A DNA stretch of 64,000 nucleotides from Homarus americanus (taxonomy: Eukaryota; Arthropoda; Malacostraca; Decapoda; Nephropidae). The stretch lies in contig NW_024737042.1 in the NCBI RefSeq assembly GCF_018991925.1, positions 16,247,504-16,311,503 on the forward strand. Reading direction: 5' to 3'. Shown here piece by piece: positions 21,346 to 32,616 of the stretch. The first letter of the stretch is position 1. Each line of letters starts with the position of its first letter. A program made the position numbers and the translations under genes. A model generated the notes under the pieces. That model ran no database searches. It was not told the origin of the DNA and worked only from the letters and a program-made list of their open reading frames with translations.

Positions 21346-22365
21346 CATAAACTAACCGAAATTATTACAGACGTGTATGTGAGGACTTGTAAATTGCCTG
21401 TTATCATCCCTTTGGTTGCAATAATGGGAAAAATTATTGTGAAAAGTTGTGTAATGTGTGTATGAATGAACGTGTGTTACTAGTGTGTATCAAGGAATTT
21501 CCAATGGACTAGTTTATCAAAGTTTATCTATGACGTCATGTATTCCTCCGCACTAGTGTATATATTAATGGAAATTCAGATCCTTTATCCTACTAGGCAA
21601 ATAAGATTGAAATTCATGAAGAGGTGTTGAGTAATCCTCTTATCGTGTGTGACATAAGGGATCGAATATTTTAGGCGGGTTGGAGAAGCGTTGCTTTTGG
21701 GAGAAATTACGAGGCTGTAGGGGTATCGAGATATTAATGTTGTCTAGCACTCAGGATGGAAGGAAACTCTAATGTGGTTTTCTTGTATAATATATAAGTT
21801 ATATGATAGACAGTCTGGTGCTGGAGGTGCTGTGTGGTGAGGGGCTGCTTGGTAGAGACGTGCGGTGAGTAGCTTGTTGAAGGAGGTAGATGTGCAGGAG
21901 CTTCGTTAGAGAAGATGTTGCCTGTTGCTGGCCTCCTGGTTGAATGAAATGTTAACAGCGTGGAGCTTGCTGGAGGAGATGTCGCTTGTTCAGGAAAATG
22001 GGCAGAATGAGAGTTGGTTGGTGAGGAAGCTCAGAGAAGGACATGCTCGCTGGCGGGAGCGAGGACCGCCAGGCAGGCGAGGAGATGCGAGGGGCAGCCA
22101 GGCAGCGGCAGAGGAGGAGGTGTTGCTTGTTCAAGAAGATTGGTCAGACTGAATCTCAATGGAGAGACAGAGCTTATATACACCCAGCAGCGGCTATGAG
22201 TCATGGTGGGAAAACCCGAGAAGTAGCCGGTGAATAGTTTCGTTGCTAAGATACGGTAACATCTGGTTGGTTGCTAGGGAAGGCGGCACATTGGAATGTG
22301 ATAGCAGGTGGTGGGCTGCTACGCAGTTAGTTTGTAGGGGAGACGTCCACTACAAGGCACTGTGG
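21346..22365. other. unassigned sequence, no supported gene
   Basis: About 1 kb without recognisable elements. A 75-codon frame at 21925-22152 is Arg/Glu-rich with near-repeats of VLLVQEDW/MSLVQENG, arising from internally similar DNA (GGAGATGTCGCTTGTTCAGG and related words at 21977, 22117). I do not call it a gene. Confidence 0.4.
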
Positions 22366-22395
22366 GATTATTATTATAATTATTATTATTATTAT

Positions 22396-22439
<44 letters not shown>

Positions 22440-22476
22440 TTACTATTATTATTATTATTATCATTATTATTATTAT
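22366..22476. repeat. (TTA)n/(TAG)n microsatellite
   Basis: ATTATT and TAGTAG runs in succession. Confidence 0.95.
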
Positions 22477-22520
22477 TGTAGTAATTTTAGTAGTTGTATT
22501 ATTATTTTCATTAATGTTGT

Positions 22521-22800
22521 TTGCTGTCGCTGTGTGTGTGCGTATTTGTTTGAGTGCTTTCTTGTGTGTGTGTGTGTGTGTCTATTCCCTGGGGTATTTT
22601 TGTTACTGAGAATAGATAACCAAATATATACAGGAGAGAGTGAGAGAGAGAGACGGAGAGAGACAGAAATGAGAGACGTGAAACAAGAGAAGTAGAGAGA
22701 GAGAGAGAGACGAAACAGAAATGAGTGAGAAAGAATAAAGAAAGAGAGAAAAACTGAATGAAAGAAGGAAAGAAAGAGAGACGAGGGAAGAGAGTGGGAC
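22521..22800. repeat. (TG)n and GA-rich low-complexity tract
   Basis: TGTGTG runs around 22565-22580, then about 170 bases of degenerate GAGA/GAAA. The Ser/Phe-rich minus-strand frames over it are artefacts. Confidence 0.9.
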
Positions 22801-22889
22801 GGTCCGCCATTCACTCCGCCCCGTCACGGTGGACACTTGAGAGACGAACCAGAAATTCACATAAATTTTGCACACTGTAAATCTGTTTC

Positions 22890-23140
22890 ACCTCACTGCC
22901 TCCTCTCCTTTACTTTCCTCGCCCTCCCTCGCCCTGCTTCCCCCTCACCTTGATTCCCCTCACCCCTCCTCCCCCTCACCCCTCCACCCTTGCCCCTATT
23001 CCGCCTGCTTCCCACTCACCCCTCTTCCCCCTCACCCATCCAACTTTGCCCCTCTTCCCCTCTCCTCCCACTTACCCTGCCTCCTCCTCACCCCCCTCTC
23101 TACCCCTTACCCCTGCTCCCCCTCACAGCCCCCCTCTAAA
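22890..23140. repeat. C/T-rich tract, CCCCTCACCC type
   Basis: Degenerate tandem CCCCTCACCCCTC/TTCCCC. The Pro/Ser plus-strand frame is an artefact. Confidence 0.85.
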
Positions 23141-23395
23141 AATGTACAACTAAATAAAAAAAATACAGTATATTACTGGCTAAACTAAATGACGTTCACT
23201 CAATTATAAGTTTCTGAATATATCACACTACAGTAAATTAATTAATGAACAAATATAAATGAGTAAAATGAAAATGAATGAATAAATGTTTGATCAAAGG
23301 ATAAAATAAATATCAATGAAACAGACTATTAAACTTGTGTATTAATAATAAACTGAAAAAATAAATAAATAAATAAATACAAATTCAGTAACATG

Positions 23396-23416
23396 CTAAC
23401 CTAACCTAACCTAACC
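23396..23416 (-). repeat. interstitial telomere-type repeat, (CTAAC)n
   Basis: Four perfect CTAAC units, i.e. TTAGG on the minus strand, the arthropod telomere motif. Confidence 0.85.
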
Positions 23417-23513
23417 ATGGCTTCATCACTTGGAAAATAAAGATATTATTAGTATACTTATATAACTTTGTATAAGCAGGACCTTCGTTAGCATTATATA
23501 ATAAAGTCTACGA

Positions 23514-23580
23514 TAGGTTAGGTTTGGTTAGGTTAGCTTTGGTTAGGTTAGGTTAGGTTAGGTTTGGTTAGGTTAGGTTT
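23514..23580 (+). repeat. interstitial telomere-type repeat, (GGTTA)n with GGTTT variants
   Basis: About 13 units of GGTTA mixed with TTTGG variants, in the opposite orientation to the tract at 23396. The two face away from each other across about 100 bases. Confidence 0.85.
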
Positions 23581-24049
23581 CCTTTACTTAGAACGAATTG
23601 CGTCTGCCCAGAACATTTCCACACCTAGCAGTCTTAACACATAACACCCGGATAAAATAAACCAGGAAAATATAACACAGGTGAAGTTAAACTGTGAGAG
23701 GGAAAACTTTGATCATTTAATTGCCCAAAAAAGTGACCCGTCGTTGAAGAAAGACGAGTGGAATCAACTCTTGAAAAGTTGTAACGGCCAGAACGTCATC
23801 TTACGACCAGTGAAATATTCTTTTGATAAACACATACAGTCGGTAATAAAATCCAATGAATATACTTAAAAGGTTATGTTGTATTATAATAACCCTTGGA
23901 AAATTAAATTAGCCATAGACATTAATAGACTAAATACTGAGACTACATATTTCGTTTTGTATCGCGCGAACCATCACATTAGTTGAGTCTGCCCTGAAAC
24001 TATTCACTGCTTTAAATCATTTTCTTTTTATTATTGTTTTCCTATCAAT
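23581..24049. other. unassigned sequence
   Basis: A 62-codon frame (23681-23869) has no recognisable product. Nothing else is seen. Confidence 0.4.
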
Positions 24050-24362
24050 GACAGCAACTTTCTTCGTCTTCTTCTTTCTTTCTTTCTTTCTTTCTTTTTT
24101 CTTTCTTCTTTTTCCTTTTCTTCTTCTTTACTAATCCATTTTCCTTCTTTTTCCTTTTTCTTTTTTCTTTTTTCCTTCTTTTTCATTTTACTTTTTTTCC
24201 TTTTCCTTTTTTTCCCTTTTTCTTCTTTTTCCTTTTTTCTCCTTTTTTGTTTTTCTTCTTTTTCCTATTCTTTTTTCCTTTCTTCTTTTTCCTTTCTTTT
24301 TTCTTCTTTTCTTCTTTTCCTTATTCTTCTTTTTCCTTTCTTCATTTTCCTTTCTTCTTTTT
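24050..24362. repeat. polypyrimidine tract, about 310 bp
   Basis: Almost only C and T on the plus strand (CTTCTTTTTCCTTTTT and similar). A homopurine/homopyrimidine stretch of this length can form triplex DNA. Confidence 0.9.
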
Positions 24363-24663
24363 GAATTGAATTGACTTTAAACAGTTTATTTGCCCATAAA
24401 AACACAGATAGAGAGTGGATAATAATAACAATATTAACATGGCTGAGCCAGTTGAGAACCTGAGCTCTCTTTTAGGCACCTGATATATACTATAAATTTA
24501 TCTCAAGGAATTATTATGTCACATTTAGTATCATCCGGAATAGTACAATAGCATGGTGGTAATAGGAACATCTCATAATGTTACCACGGTTATCACTGCA
24601 ATATTTATTTATTTTACTTATTTATTTGATTTATTTATTTATTTATTTTTATTATCAGTATAT

Positions 24664-24884
24664 ACATAAATTACATTGGAATTGAAAAACATAAATATAA
24701 TGGGAAAGCAGTACAACATGGGTTGTACAGTATTAAGGTTGAACAAGAGGACAGAGATGTCAGGATTATGTCGAGTTGGCAAATATATATATTGCAATGG
24801 TAATTTCTTATTTATTTATATGATAATTTCCGATAAAACTGTTTTTATGGTACAATAAAAGCAGGAACTGTAAATATAGTAGGT
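24664..24884 (+). repeat. dispersed repeat, copy 1 (inverted partner at 31378-31580)
   Basis: Contains GGTTGTACAGTATTAAGGTT, GAACAAGAGGACAGAG, CAGGATTATGTC, TTGCAATGGTAATT and GATAATTTCCGATAAAAC in this order. The reverse complements of all of these occur in matching order at 31378-31580. Family not recognised. Confidence 0.85.
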
Positions 24885-25335
24885 GTTAGAAGAAATATTA
24901 ATACTTTTCTTTTTTCTTTTCTTTTTCTTTTCATTCTTCTTTCTTTCTTCTCTCTGAAAGCGTCACTACCCCAGACAGCCTCCTGTTGCCGCTTCAGGCT
25001 GGTCTAGCAACACACTGCACGAGGCTTCACGCAGGAGAAAGCCAAAAGAAAAAGCGCGAGGACATATTTATCATCCAGCGACCATTAAAATTGGAAACTA
25101 ATACAACTTTGTTCGTCGGAAAAACTCCCGTCTGGACGTGAAATATCGGGTTGTTCTGCAATGGAGGAACAGAAATAAAATATTGCGCCTGGGAACAGGA
25201 GAAAAAAAATATTGTCGTGTAAAGAAAGAATAACATGTGTTGGAGAATTTATTACTAGAGTTTTACCATAACATCTGTACATGAGGAAAACAAAACGTAG
25301 AAGGCATTTTTTTCTTATTTTTGGTTCCATGATAT

Positions 25336-25338
<3 letters not shown>
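24885..25338. other. unassigned sequence
   Basis: A T/C-rich start and then unique-looking DNA. The short minus-strand frames are not supported as genes. Confidence 0.4.

Positions 25339-25339
<1 letters not shown>

Positions 25340-25391
<52 letters not shown>
25340..25391. repeat. (GA)n microsatellite
   Basis: 26 perfect GA units. Confidence 0.98.
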
Positions 25392-25395
<4 letters not shown>

Positions 25396-26679
25396 ATGTA
25401 AGACCAAAGATAGTTATGTCCGGGTGTTGATGAAGAGAAGAATAGCGATATTTTGTTCTATAAAGTTTCTACAACAGCGAGTAAACGTGATGACACAACG
25501 AGTAAACGTGATGGCACAGCGAATAACAGTCTCTCTCGAATTATTACGACGACCCGTAAAACTAAAATGGAAAAATATCATAAAAAATATATACACGTCT
25601 GAATTTTGTGGCACAATACGGTGTTCTTGCGAGGTGAAGAGGATGTTTTACCCTGTATATTTTCACATCATTTATTGAGTTTTTAGGAGCATATTTAACA
25701 GAACTGAAGACTTTTATCCTTCTCTCTCTGACCTTGTGAACAAAGACGAACAAAGTTGTAACTGGATGCTGCCTGTGTGTTTTCTCATAAAGGTGAACAC
25801 TTGACGTCCTCACTCACCTGGCGTGATGCAGCTTGAGTTGATGTAGCTGGAGTTGATGTAGGAAGGAAGAGTTTATTTCGTTATATTTGTTATCTTATGT
25901 ATGGTCAGACTCTGAGTTTTGTGATTTTAAATTTGTTGGTGTCCAGTTCATGACCTAACTTGAAATAATGTTATGTGTTTAAAGATCTTTGTGACTGAAG
26001 TATATTATAACATCACTACCAGAATAAAACCAAGAGGAAGATTTATTGTCTTTAGTGTTTAGTTGATATTGTTGTCTAATGTATGAACTGTGTTAGAGTT
26101 TAGACCTTCCTTCCTTGTTGAAGTGAAGACACCAACCTTAAAAGTATGTTCATATGAATATGTATTACAGAGGTTTTCACAAACTCTGACACACACACTA
26201 TGTTCCTCCACTAGACACCAACAAATAGGAATTAAGATAAATACAACTCTGTACCCACCTAAAGGCAGAATAATACGTGCATATACTGATACAGGTTCTG
26301 ATGCTCTTTGTTAAACTGTAAACTGTTTGTAAATCATCACAAACTGTACACCGCGCCAGGAGTTATTACAGTCACTCGGCGGAGACAGAAATGGACTCAA
26401 CCAACTCCTAATACTCCACAAACTCTTCTAGAAATATAATCAAAACGGAATACATTAAATGATATCCACTCTGGATATTTCACAATGTGGTAGTGTAAAG
26501 GCTGGAGGACATCTACCTGTGTAGTGTGGAGGTGTGAGTGGGCGAGGCAGCGCTTGTGCCGAGGCCGGCATCATCTGCATAATGACATAATTGGTGATTT
26601 ACATGATTTTTACTTCATTTACTCAGGGGGTCTTTTTTGTGTTGGGGTGTGAGAGGCTGACGGTAGTGGCCTAGTTAGC
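25392..26679. other. unassigned sequence
   Basis: About 1.3 kb, AT-rich, with a small direct repeat GCGA-TAACAGT/GAGTAAACGTGATG near 25480-25520. No supported gene. Confidence 0.4.
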
Positions 26680-26699
26680 TTAGGTTAGGTTAGGTTAGG
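26680..26699 (+). repeat. interstitial (TTAGG)4
   Basis: Four perfect TTAGG units. Confidence 0.85.
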
Positions 26700-26829
26700 A
26701 TATATCTCTCTCAGTAATCAAATAATTACTTGCCTGTGCTTCCTATACTGACCAATCACCAAGGTGTTCGCTCCCTCCTTCCTTATCTATGTCCCTCACT
26801 CTTTCTCCCATATCCCTTCCTTCACTCCG

Positions 26830-26832
<3 letters not shown>

Positions 26833-26872
<40 letters not shown>
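26833..26872. repeat. (TC)n microsatellite
   Basis: About 20 TC units. Confidence 0.97.
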
Positions 26873-26875
<3 letters not shown>

Positions 26876-26954
26876 TCCCATGTACCAAATATTTGTGTCA
26901 CTCATGGAGATCACGCCACCCGGAACTACGCAAATGGCCAAAAGTTAAGTGAGG

Positions 26955-27523
26955 AGTTAGTAGCTACGAGGTACTACTAGTAGCTGTGAGGTACTTCTAG
27001 TAGCTGCGAGGTACTGCTAGTAACTGCGAGGTACTGCTAGTAGCTTCGAGGTACTGCTAATAGCTGTGAGGTACTGCTAGTAACTGCGAGGTACTGATAG
27101 TAGCTGCGAGGTACTGCTAATAGCTTCGAGGCACTTAAAGTAACTACGAGGTACTGCTAGTAGCTACGAGGTACTGCTAGTAGCTTCGAGGTACTACTAG
27201 TAGCTACGAGGTACTGCTAGTAGCTACGAGGCACTGCTAGTTACTATGAGGCACTGTTATAGCTACGAGGCACTGCTAGTAGCTACGAGGTACTGATAGT
27301 AGCTACGAGGTACTGCTAGTAGCTGCGAGGTACTGCTAGTAGCTACGAGGCACTGCTAGTAGCTACGAGGCACTGCTAGTAGCTACGAGGTACTGCTAGT
27401 AGCTACGAGGCACTGCTAATAGCTGCGAGGTATCGCTAGTAGCTGCGAGGTACTGCTTGTAACTACGAGGTACTGCTAGTAGCTACGAGGCACTGCTAGT
27501 AGTTACGAGGTTCTGCTAGTATG
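26955..27523. repeat. minisatellite, 20-bp unit AGTAGCTACGAGGTACTGCT
   Basis: About 28 direct copies with A/G at the ACG/GCG site and T/C at TACT/CACT. There are no unique spacers, so this is not a CRISPR array. Confidence 0.95.
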
Positions 27524-28375
27524 TCAATTGAATATTTTGAATCATTTGTAAATTTTAATATCCTTCACCATCCTTGTATATAATAGTGATTTGGTTTCAT
27601 AGGCATTAAATAATTCACATACATAATTCTATCTTATGCATTAAGAGAATATTTTTGGGTTACTATATTTCTTAACAATTTATTATGTCAATATAAACTG
27701 ATGTTGTCAAACAGTCAACCAAAAATATTCTGCACCTGTACAGTGTTATACAATACACTGGACCGAGGACTCCGAACAACACGGTTCTTATATGTAGTCC
27801 TGTTAATGTCTCTGTATTAACTGTGAGTGTCATGCATAATACATCATATTGGTCACACAGTCACAAGTACCAACCTTACCACGTGAACTTGGCCTCAGTC
27901 ACTGGTCGAGGTGAAGGCCGTCAGACTCTGCTGGGGTCCGCATATATTTTGTGTTGTCTGTAGATGTACTTTAAAAAAAAATAGTTAATGGACTAGTATC
28001 ATTAATAGTCTAATTACTCGATAAAATATCTTAATCGTTGAAGCTCAGTAATACAACTTAACCTCAGAATCAGTCATTTACTGTTTACTTATTGAGGACT
28101 AATCCATGTACTGTACCAACCCAGTACACACACTTAAAGGCCCTAATGCTTAATTGCTTAGTGGTGGATCCTGGAGCGACGTCACCAGGTGTGTGTAGTG
28201 CTCATTGGTCGTATATGTTAATTAGTCTTACCTACTGGTGGTGGTTTTATGACGAGTATGTGTGTGTGTGTGTAAACGTATTCGTATGTGCGTTTCTATG
28301 GTCGTCTGTGTGCCCGTGTCTATGCGTCTTTGCCTGTGAACGTATCTTAATGTAAGTGTGTGTGGACGAGCGGAC

Positions 28376-28377
<2 letters not shown>
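27524..28377. other. unassigned sequence
   Basis: No repeat or gene recognised. Confidence 0.4.

Positions 28378-28424
<47 letters not shown>
28378..28424. repeat. (CA)n microsatellite
   Basis: About 23 CA units. Confidence 0.97.
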
Positions 28425-28428
<4 letters not shown>

Positions 28429-29299
28429 CGACCCTGCATGGAAGACGTCAACAGGGAGGGCTGATGGGAAGGATACGGCTCCCTCTCTCCTCCCCCCATA
28501 CCCCCACCCCTCAGACTCCCACAACACAGCCCCACCGTCGCGTCTGGCAAGTTCAGTTTTAATATTTTCCTCGATTAATAACTGTGTTTGTTGAGTATTT
28601 TTCACGATTGAGCCGAGAGCTTCAAGAGGCGTTACGTGCGTCGATGAGAGCGCCCCGGGAAGCTCTTTAACAGATGGGGAAAAAACTGAAGAATTTGCGA
28701 AAATATTTCTGACAAGAGGAAAATAATGTATTAAAGAAATGTATGAATAGTTGTGATGCTAATGTTATAAAGTTATTATTATGATTAAACAACAAAGGTC
28801 TTTAAGCCAAAAACAAAGTTAGTAATACACTAGTGCAACAACATAAAAAGGTGAAGATGGAAATTTATTAAATATTCTCAAGTGTTTGTGAGAAATTGGG
28901 ACGATGAATTTATCAGTGTCACAACATTGACTTGCCAGAAAATCAGATCATTTCATTATTTTGATGTTCACCTTTTGGTTTGGTGTGTTTACTTAGATTA
29001 GATTATATATACGTCCTGAATTATTAAAAAGTAGTAGCGTTTATATCCGAGTTGTTCATCAGTTTAGGAATGACCAACTGGCAGTTTTCTGGTGTATTTT
29101 CTTTCTTATGTAACCCGGAACTGCTCAGTGCTGGCAGCCTGGCGGATGTACGATTTTTTTTGCCTCTCAACTTGTCCAATTTTTTTTTTGCATAAGTTCG
29201 GAGGTGAGGGGCGTGAAGGGGTGAGGTGCAGGGATGGGGTGACGGGCGTGTTGCTGGATTTTACAAAGATTTTGTTAAAGACGTCGAAGGAGAATTGAT
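28425..29299. other. unassigned sequence
   Basis: No supported gene; AT-rich with a short C-rich part near 28490. Confidence 0.4.
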
Positions 29300-29523
29300 A
29301 TATCCCCCTCCTACATTTCTCCTTCCCCTCCTCCTTCCCCTCACCTCCTCCTTTCCCTCACCTCCTCCTACCCTCCTCCTTCCCCTCACCTCCTCCTACC
29401 CTCCTCCTTCCCCTCACCTCCTCCTACCCTCCTCCTTCCCCTCACCTCCTCCTACCCTCCTCCTTCCCCTCACCTCCTCCTACACTCCTCCTTCCACTCA
29501 CCTCCTCCCACCCCCTCCTCCTC
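29300..29523. repeat. C/T minisatellite, about 30-bp unit
   Basis: Repeats of TCCTCCTTCCCCTCACC followed by TCCTCCTACCC, seven or so units. Confidence 0.9.
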
Positions 29524-29689
29524 CAGCAGTCTCATTGATCTCGACGAAGCATAAAAAGCTTACAGGAGAAAACCCTTAAGAATTTAATCCAAAAATCTAA
29601 AGGCAATACCGTAGTCGAGAGCGTCAGGAAGATGGTGAGGCTAAACTTCTTTACGGTGACTTCAGTGATCAAAATATCCCTTCTTTCTT

Positions 29690-30060
29690 GGCATTGACCC
29701 AGGTACTGACCCAGGCTCTGACCCAGGCACTGACTCTGGCACTGACTCATACATTGAACACCAGGCACTGACACCAGACATTGACCCAGGCACTGACACC
29801 AGGCACTGACCCAAGCACTGACACCAGACACTGACCCAGGCATTGACCCAAGTATTGACCCAGGCTATGACCCAGGTTATGACCCAGGCATTGACCCAGG
29901 CACTGACCCAGGTATTGGCCCAGGCATAAATCCAGGCTCTGACCCAGGCACTGACCCAGGTATTGGCCCAGGCATAAACCCAGGCTCTGACCCAGGCACT
30001 GACGCAGGTATTGGCCCAGGCATAAAGCCAGGCTCTGACCCAGGCACTGACCCTGACTTG
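29690..30060. repeat. minisatellite of 12-bp units (CTGACCCAGGCA)
   Basis: About 30 units of GACCCAGGCACT and relatives. From 29880 a higher-order block of about 60 bases (GGCATAAACCCAGGCTCT and neighbours) recurs three times. The minus-strand frame rich in CLGQ is an artefact of the 12-base period. Confidence 0.92.
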
Positions 30061-30526
30061 TAATAGATTTCGACCAGAATCTGTGTCCTAGGACGACCAG
30101 TTGGGTTAAAAATTTCGGTTTGAAGATTAGAATATTTCGGTACTGTACAGACTCATAAATCAACACACACACACCAGGCGAAAATCGTAGTCAGTACAAA
30201 ATTCAGATTCTCAAATAAAAGTCTGATATGAAAAAAAAAAGATTATCAACGAACGTAAGAGCAATATTTACTTTACCGGAACGAGAGAGAGACATAACGA
30301 ACTAAGAGACTAAGTGAAGTGAATGTAGTAAGTGAGAGATAAAAATATAACGAAGTGTACACCTGGTTGAGACCCAGTTGGTGTAGCGGAGGAAAGTTTA
30401 GATCCTGAGTTGTGCGGCGCGTAATGTCAGGTGAATACTGAGTTTTACTGATAATCTTACAGGTTTTTGATATTTTTTTTATTTAGTGCCGAAGATTGAC
30501 AATGGGGAACTAACTTGTTGCTGTAA
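30061..30526. other. unassigned sequence
   Basis: Nothing recognised. Confidence 0.4.
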
Positions 30527-30530
30527 GTGC

Positions 30531-31205
30531 TGTTACGAACCACGCCACCAATTGTCATGATCTACCTACCCAGCACTACGAACTACGCCATCTATTGTCC
30601 TGATCTACCTACCCAGCACTACGAACCACGCCATCGATTGTCCTGATCTACCTACCCAGCACCACGAGCAACGCCATCTAGGGACGAAACCTCGAGTATG
30701 ACTAGTCTTAGTTACCACTCCAGGGTTTCCCTTCTCCATATCCTGGTTGTTGCGTCACCTCCTCAAAGTCTTCCTCGTCAGCTCCAGTTCGACGAGAGTT
30801 CAGTTCACTCTGGGAAGTGACCACAGGATCATCTATCCTCTAAACCTACGGCACAGTGACTACCTACCGTCTTCTACAATACTCAGCCTTACTCGTCAGC
30901 CATCTCAGCTCCGCACTTAAGTATTTGTAATCTTGTATTGCCTCCCCACCTCCACCTTGCTTCAAATTATTGTATGTTGTATAAATATGTATATACTGTT
31001 AATGTTTAGGTTAAGTATGGTTAAGGGTAGATTATAGAAAGCTGAATATTTTGTTAAGGAATTTATGGTACTTTATTATACACAACAAAAACTCGCATCC
31101 TTTGTCTACCCTTTTATAGTCCGATTGTCTTTGTTTTTTTATTGTTGTTGCCTGTTGGGATCTGGGTAGACTTTTAACTATATTCTAAATCCCCAACTCG
31201 TAACA
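30531..31205 (+). mobile_element. solo LTR of an LTR retrotransposon, 675 bp
   Basis: It begins TGTTACGA and ends TCGTAACA, an 8-bp inverted terminus with the TG...CA ends typical of LTRs. It is flanked on both sides by GTGC (30527-30530 and 31206-31209), a 4-bp target duplication. The flanking DNA (CTGTAAGTGC and CTGTTGTTATTG) joins into one TTGTTGTAAGTG-type minisatellite once the LTR is removed. Inside are three 43-bp direct repeats (30535-30668) and a possible TATA box near 30980. It is unrelated in sequence to the Gypsy LTRs at 31.7 kb. The strand is assigned from the TATA and is uncertain. Confidence 0.8.
30535..30668. repeat. 43-bp tandem repeat, three copies, inside the solo LTR
   Basis: GATCTACCTACCCAGCACTA then CGAACTACGCCATCTATTGT, three times with few changes. 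Confidence 0.88.
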
Positions 31206-31300
31206 GTGCTGTTGTTATTGTTGTAAGTGTAGTGATGCTGTTGTCATTGTTGTTGTAAGTGTAGAAGTGTTGTTATTGTTGTAAGTGCAGTGATGCTGTT
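31206..31300. repeat. TTGTTGTAAGTGTAGTGATG-type minisatellite
   Basis: Three diverged units; it is the insertion target of the solo LTR. Confidence 0.8.
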
Positions 31301-31377
31301 GTCCACAAAAGACAATCATTGTCTTCTGTTAAAAAATATCTATTGTCGAAGTATCAATATTTCTTGTAACATTTACT

Positions 31378-31580
31378 ATATTTACAGTACCTGCTTTTAT
31401 TGTACCATCAAAACTGTTTTATCGGAAATTATCATGTAAATAAATAAGTAATTACCATTGCAATAAACATAATTGCCAACTAGACATAATCCTGAAAGCT
31501 CTGTCCTCTTGTTCAACCTTATTACTGTACAACCCAGGTTGTACTGCTCCCCCATTATACTTATGTTTTTAAATTCCTCT
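31378..31580 (-). repeat. dispersed repeat, copy 2 (inverted partner of 24664-24884)
   Basis: Reverse complement of the copy at 24.7 kb with scattered substitutions. It ends beside the (TA)n run. Confidence 0.85.
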
Positions 31581-31607
31581 CTAATTTATATGTATATGTA
31601 TATATAT

Positions 31608-31610
<3 letters not shown>

Positions 31611-31700
<90 letters not shown>
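31611..31700. repeat. (TA)n microsatellite, 90 bp
   Basis: Perfect AT alternation. Tyr/Ile open frames over it are artefacts. Confidence 0.98.
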
Positions 31701-31702
<2 letters not shown>

Positions 31703-31709
31703 TGATAAC

Positions 31710-32116
31710 TGTATAGATATGTGAACACGCCTGACGCCAAGACTCTGTTACCATTCATTGTACCATTTATTCACATGTCTGTATTACTACATATTATTAT
31801 AGCATGTCTGATATCTATGCTTATGTCTAATGCCTATGTCCATTTACTATGTCCCGATGTACTATGTCTGTACCGCGCTAGTCGAGTAATTAGAAGACCT
31901 CATTTATTGTCCTAGTAATGTCTAGCAACTCTCCTTGCCTAGCTAGCTAATTTCCCTCAGATCGGCTTCGGCCTGCCTACGGCGAGGAGTTCCTTGTGCT
32001 GACTCCTGTTCCTGTACCGGTTGGCTATCACGCCAAGTCTTGTACCACTTGTTGAATATATCTACTGCTCGTGCCCTGGAGTTTCAAGAACCTTGTCTAG
32101 GATTACATCCACCACA
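31710..32116 (+). mobile_element. 5' LTR of the Gypsy element
   Basis: 407 bp. Relative to the 3' LTR it lacks 16 bp lying between two GATATG words near the start, as expected for a slippage deletion. Confidence 0.93.
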
Positions 32117-32136
32117 TGGCGCAGTTGAGTAGCTCC
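32117..32136 (+). promoter_or_regulatory. primer-binding site candidate
   Basis: TGGCGCAGTTGAGTAGCTCC directly follows the 5' LTR. The TGG start would pair with the CCA end of a tRNA; I cannot say which tRNA. Confidence 0.6.
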
Positions 32137-32616
32137 AACACGACAGTTTACAAGCCTCAAGAGCCGGCCCCGTCTGTTTCCCGGCCTCGTGTTTCCCGCC
32201 CAGAAGATATACTCCACAGTGCCCCTGGATTTAAAGTGCTTTGTGACCTTGTGAAGTGCCCTAAGTGAAGTGCAGTGCCTTTCATGTCTCTTTGCTATGT
32301 TTCTGCGGCCCTACAGGTAGCAGACACGCCTCCAGCCCAGTTTCCAAGACAGCACTTCCGGCATACATCCTCCATCCACGCAGGCCCGCAAGCCACTGAT
32401 TGACTCCCTCCCCTCCACTGAGTCATCACCAGCATCTCGCCCGGGCGCGCGGAGGAATACACCGCCGCCAGCCGCCTCCTCTCACTTCACAAATATTACA
32501 GTCAGTACTCTTTTACTTGCCCACCGGTTCCTACACTTAAGCAAATCCATTGACGAAAACATAGCACTTCACCTTATTCTCCTTGTCTTCCCCATCGCAA
32601 CAATACCAAACACGAG
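32137..32616 (+). other. Gypsy untranslated leader
   Basis: About 480 bases with no long open frame between the primer-binding site and the gag start. Confidence 0.7.

Noticed and set aside
21925..22152. 75-codon Arg/Glu-rich frame
   Set aside because: Short, internally repetitive DNA, with competing frames of equal length on both strands.
23396..23580. chromosome end
   Set aside because: The TTAGG tracts are short, degenerate and flanked by ordinary sequence on both sides, so they are interstitial.
26955..27523. regular 20-bp repeats suggesting a CRISPR-like array
   Set aside because: Repeats are contiguous with no spacers, and the genome is eukaryotic.
29747..30172. 141-codon minus frame with repeated CLGQ
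   Set aside because: The 12-bp minisatellite creates a four-residue period; no start context or unique domain.
31473..31724. open frames of Tyr/Ile over (TA)n, also at 38.0-38.3 kb
   Set aside because: Dinucleotide repeat artefacts.
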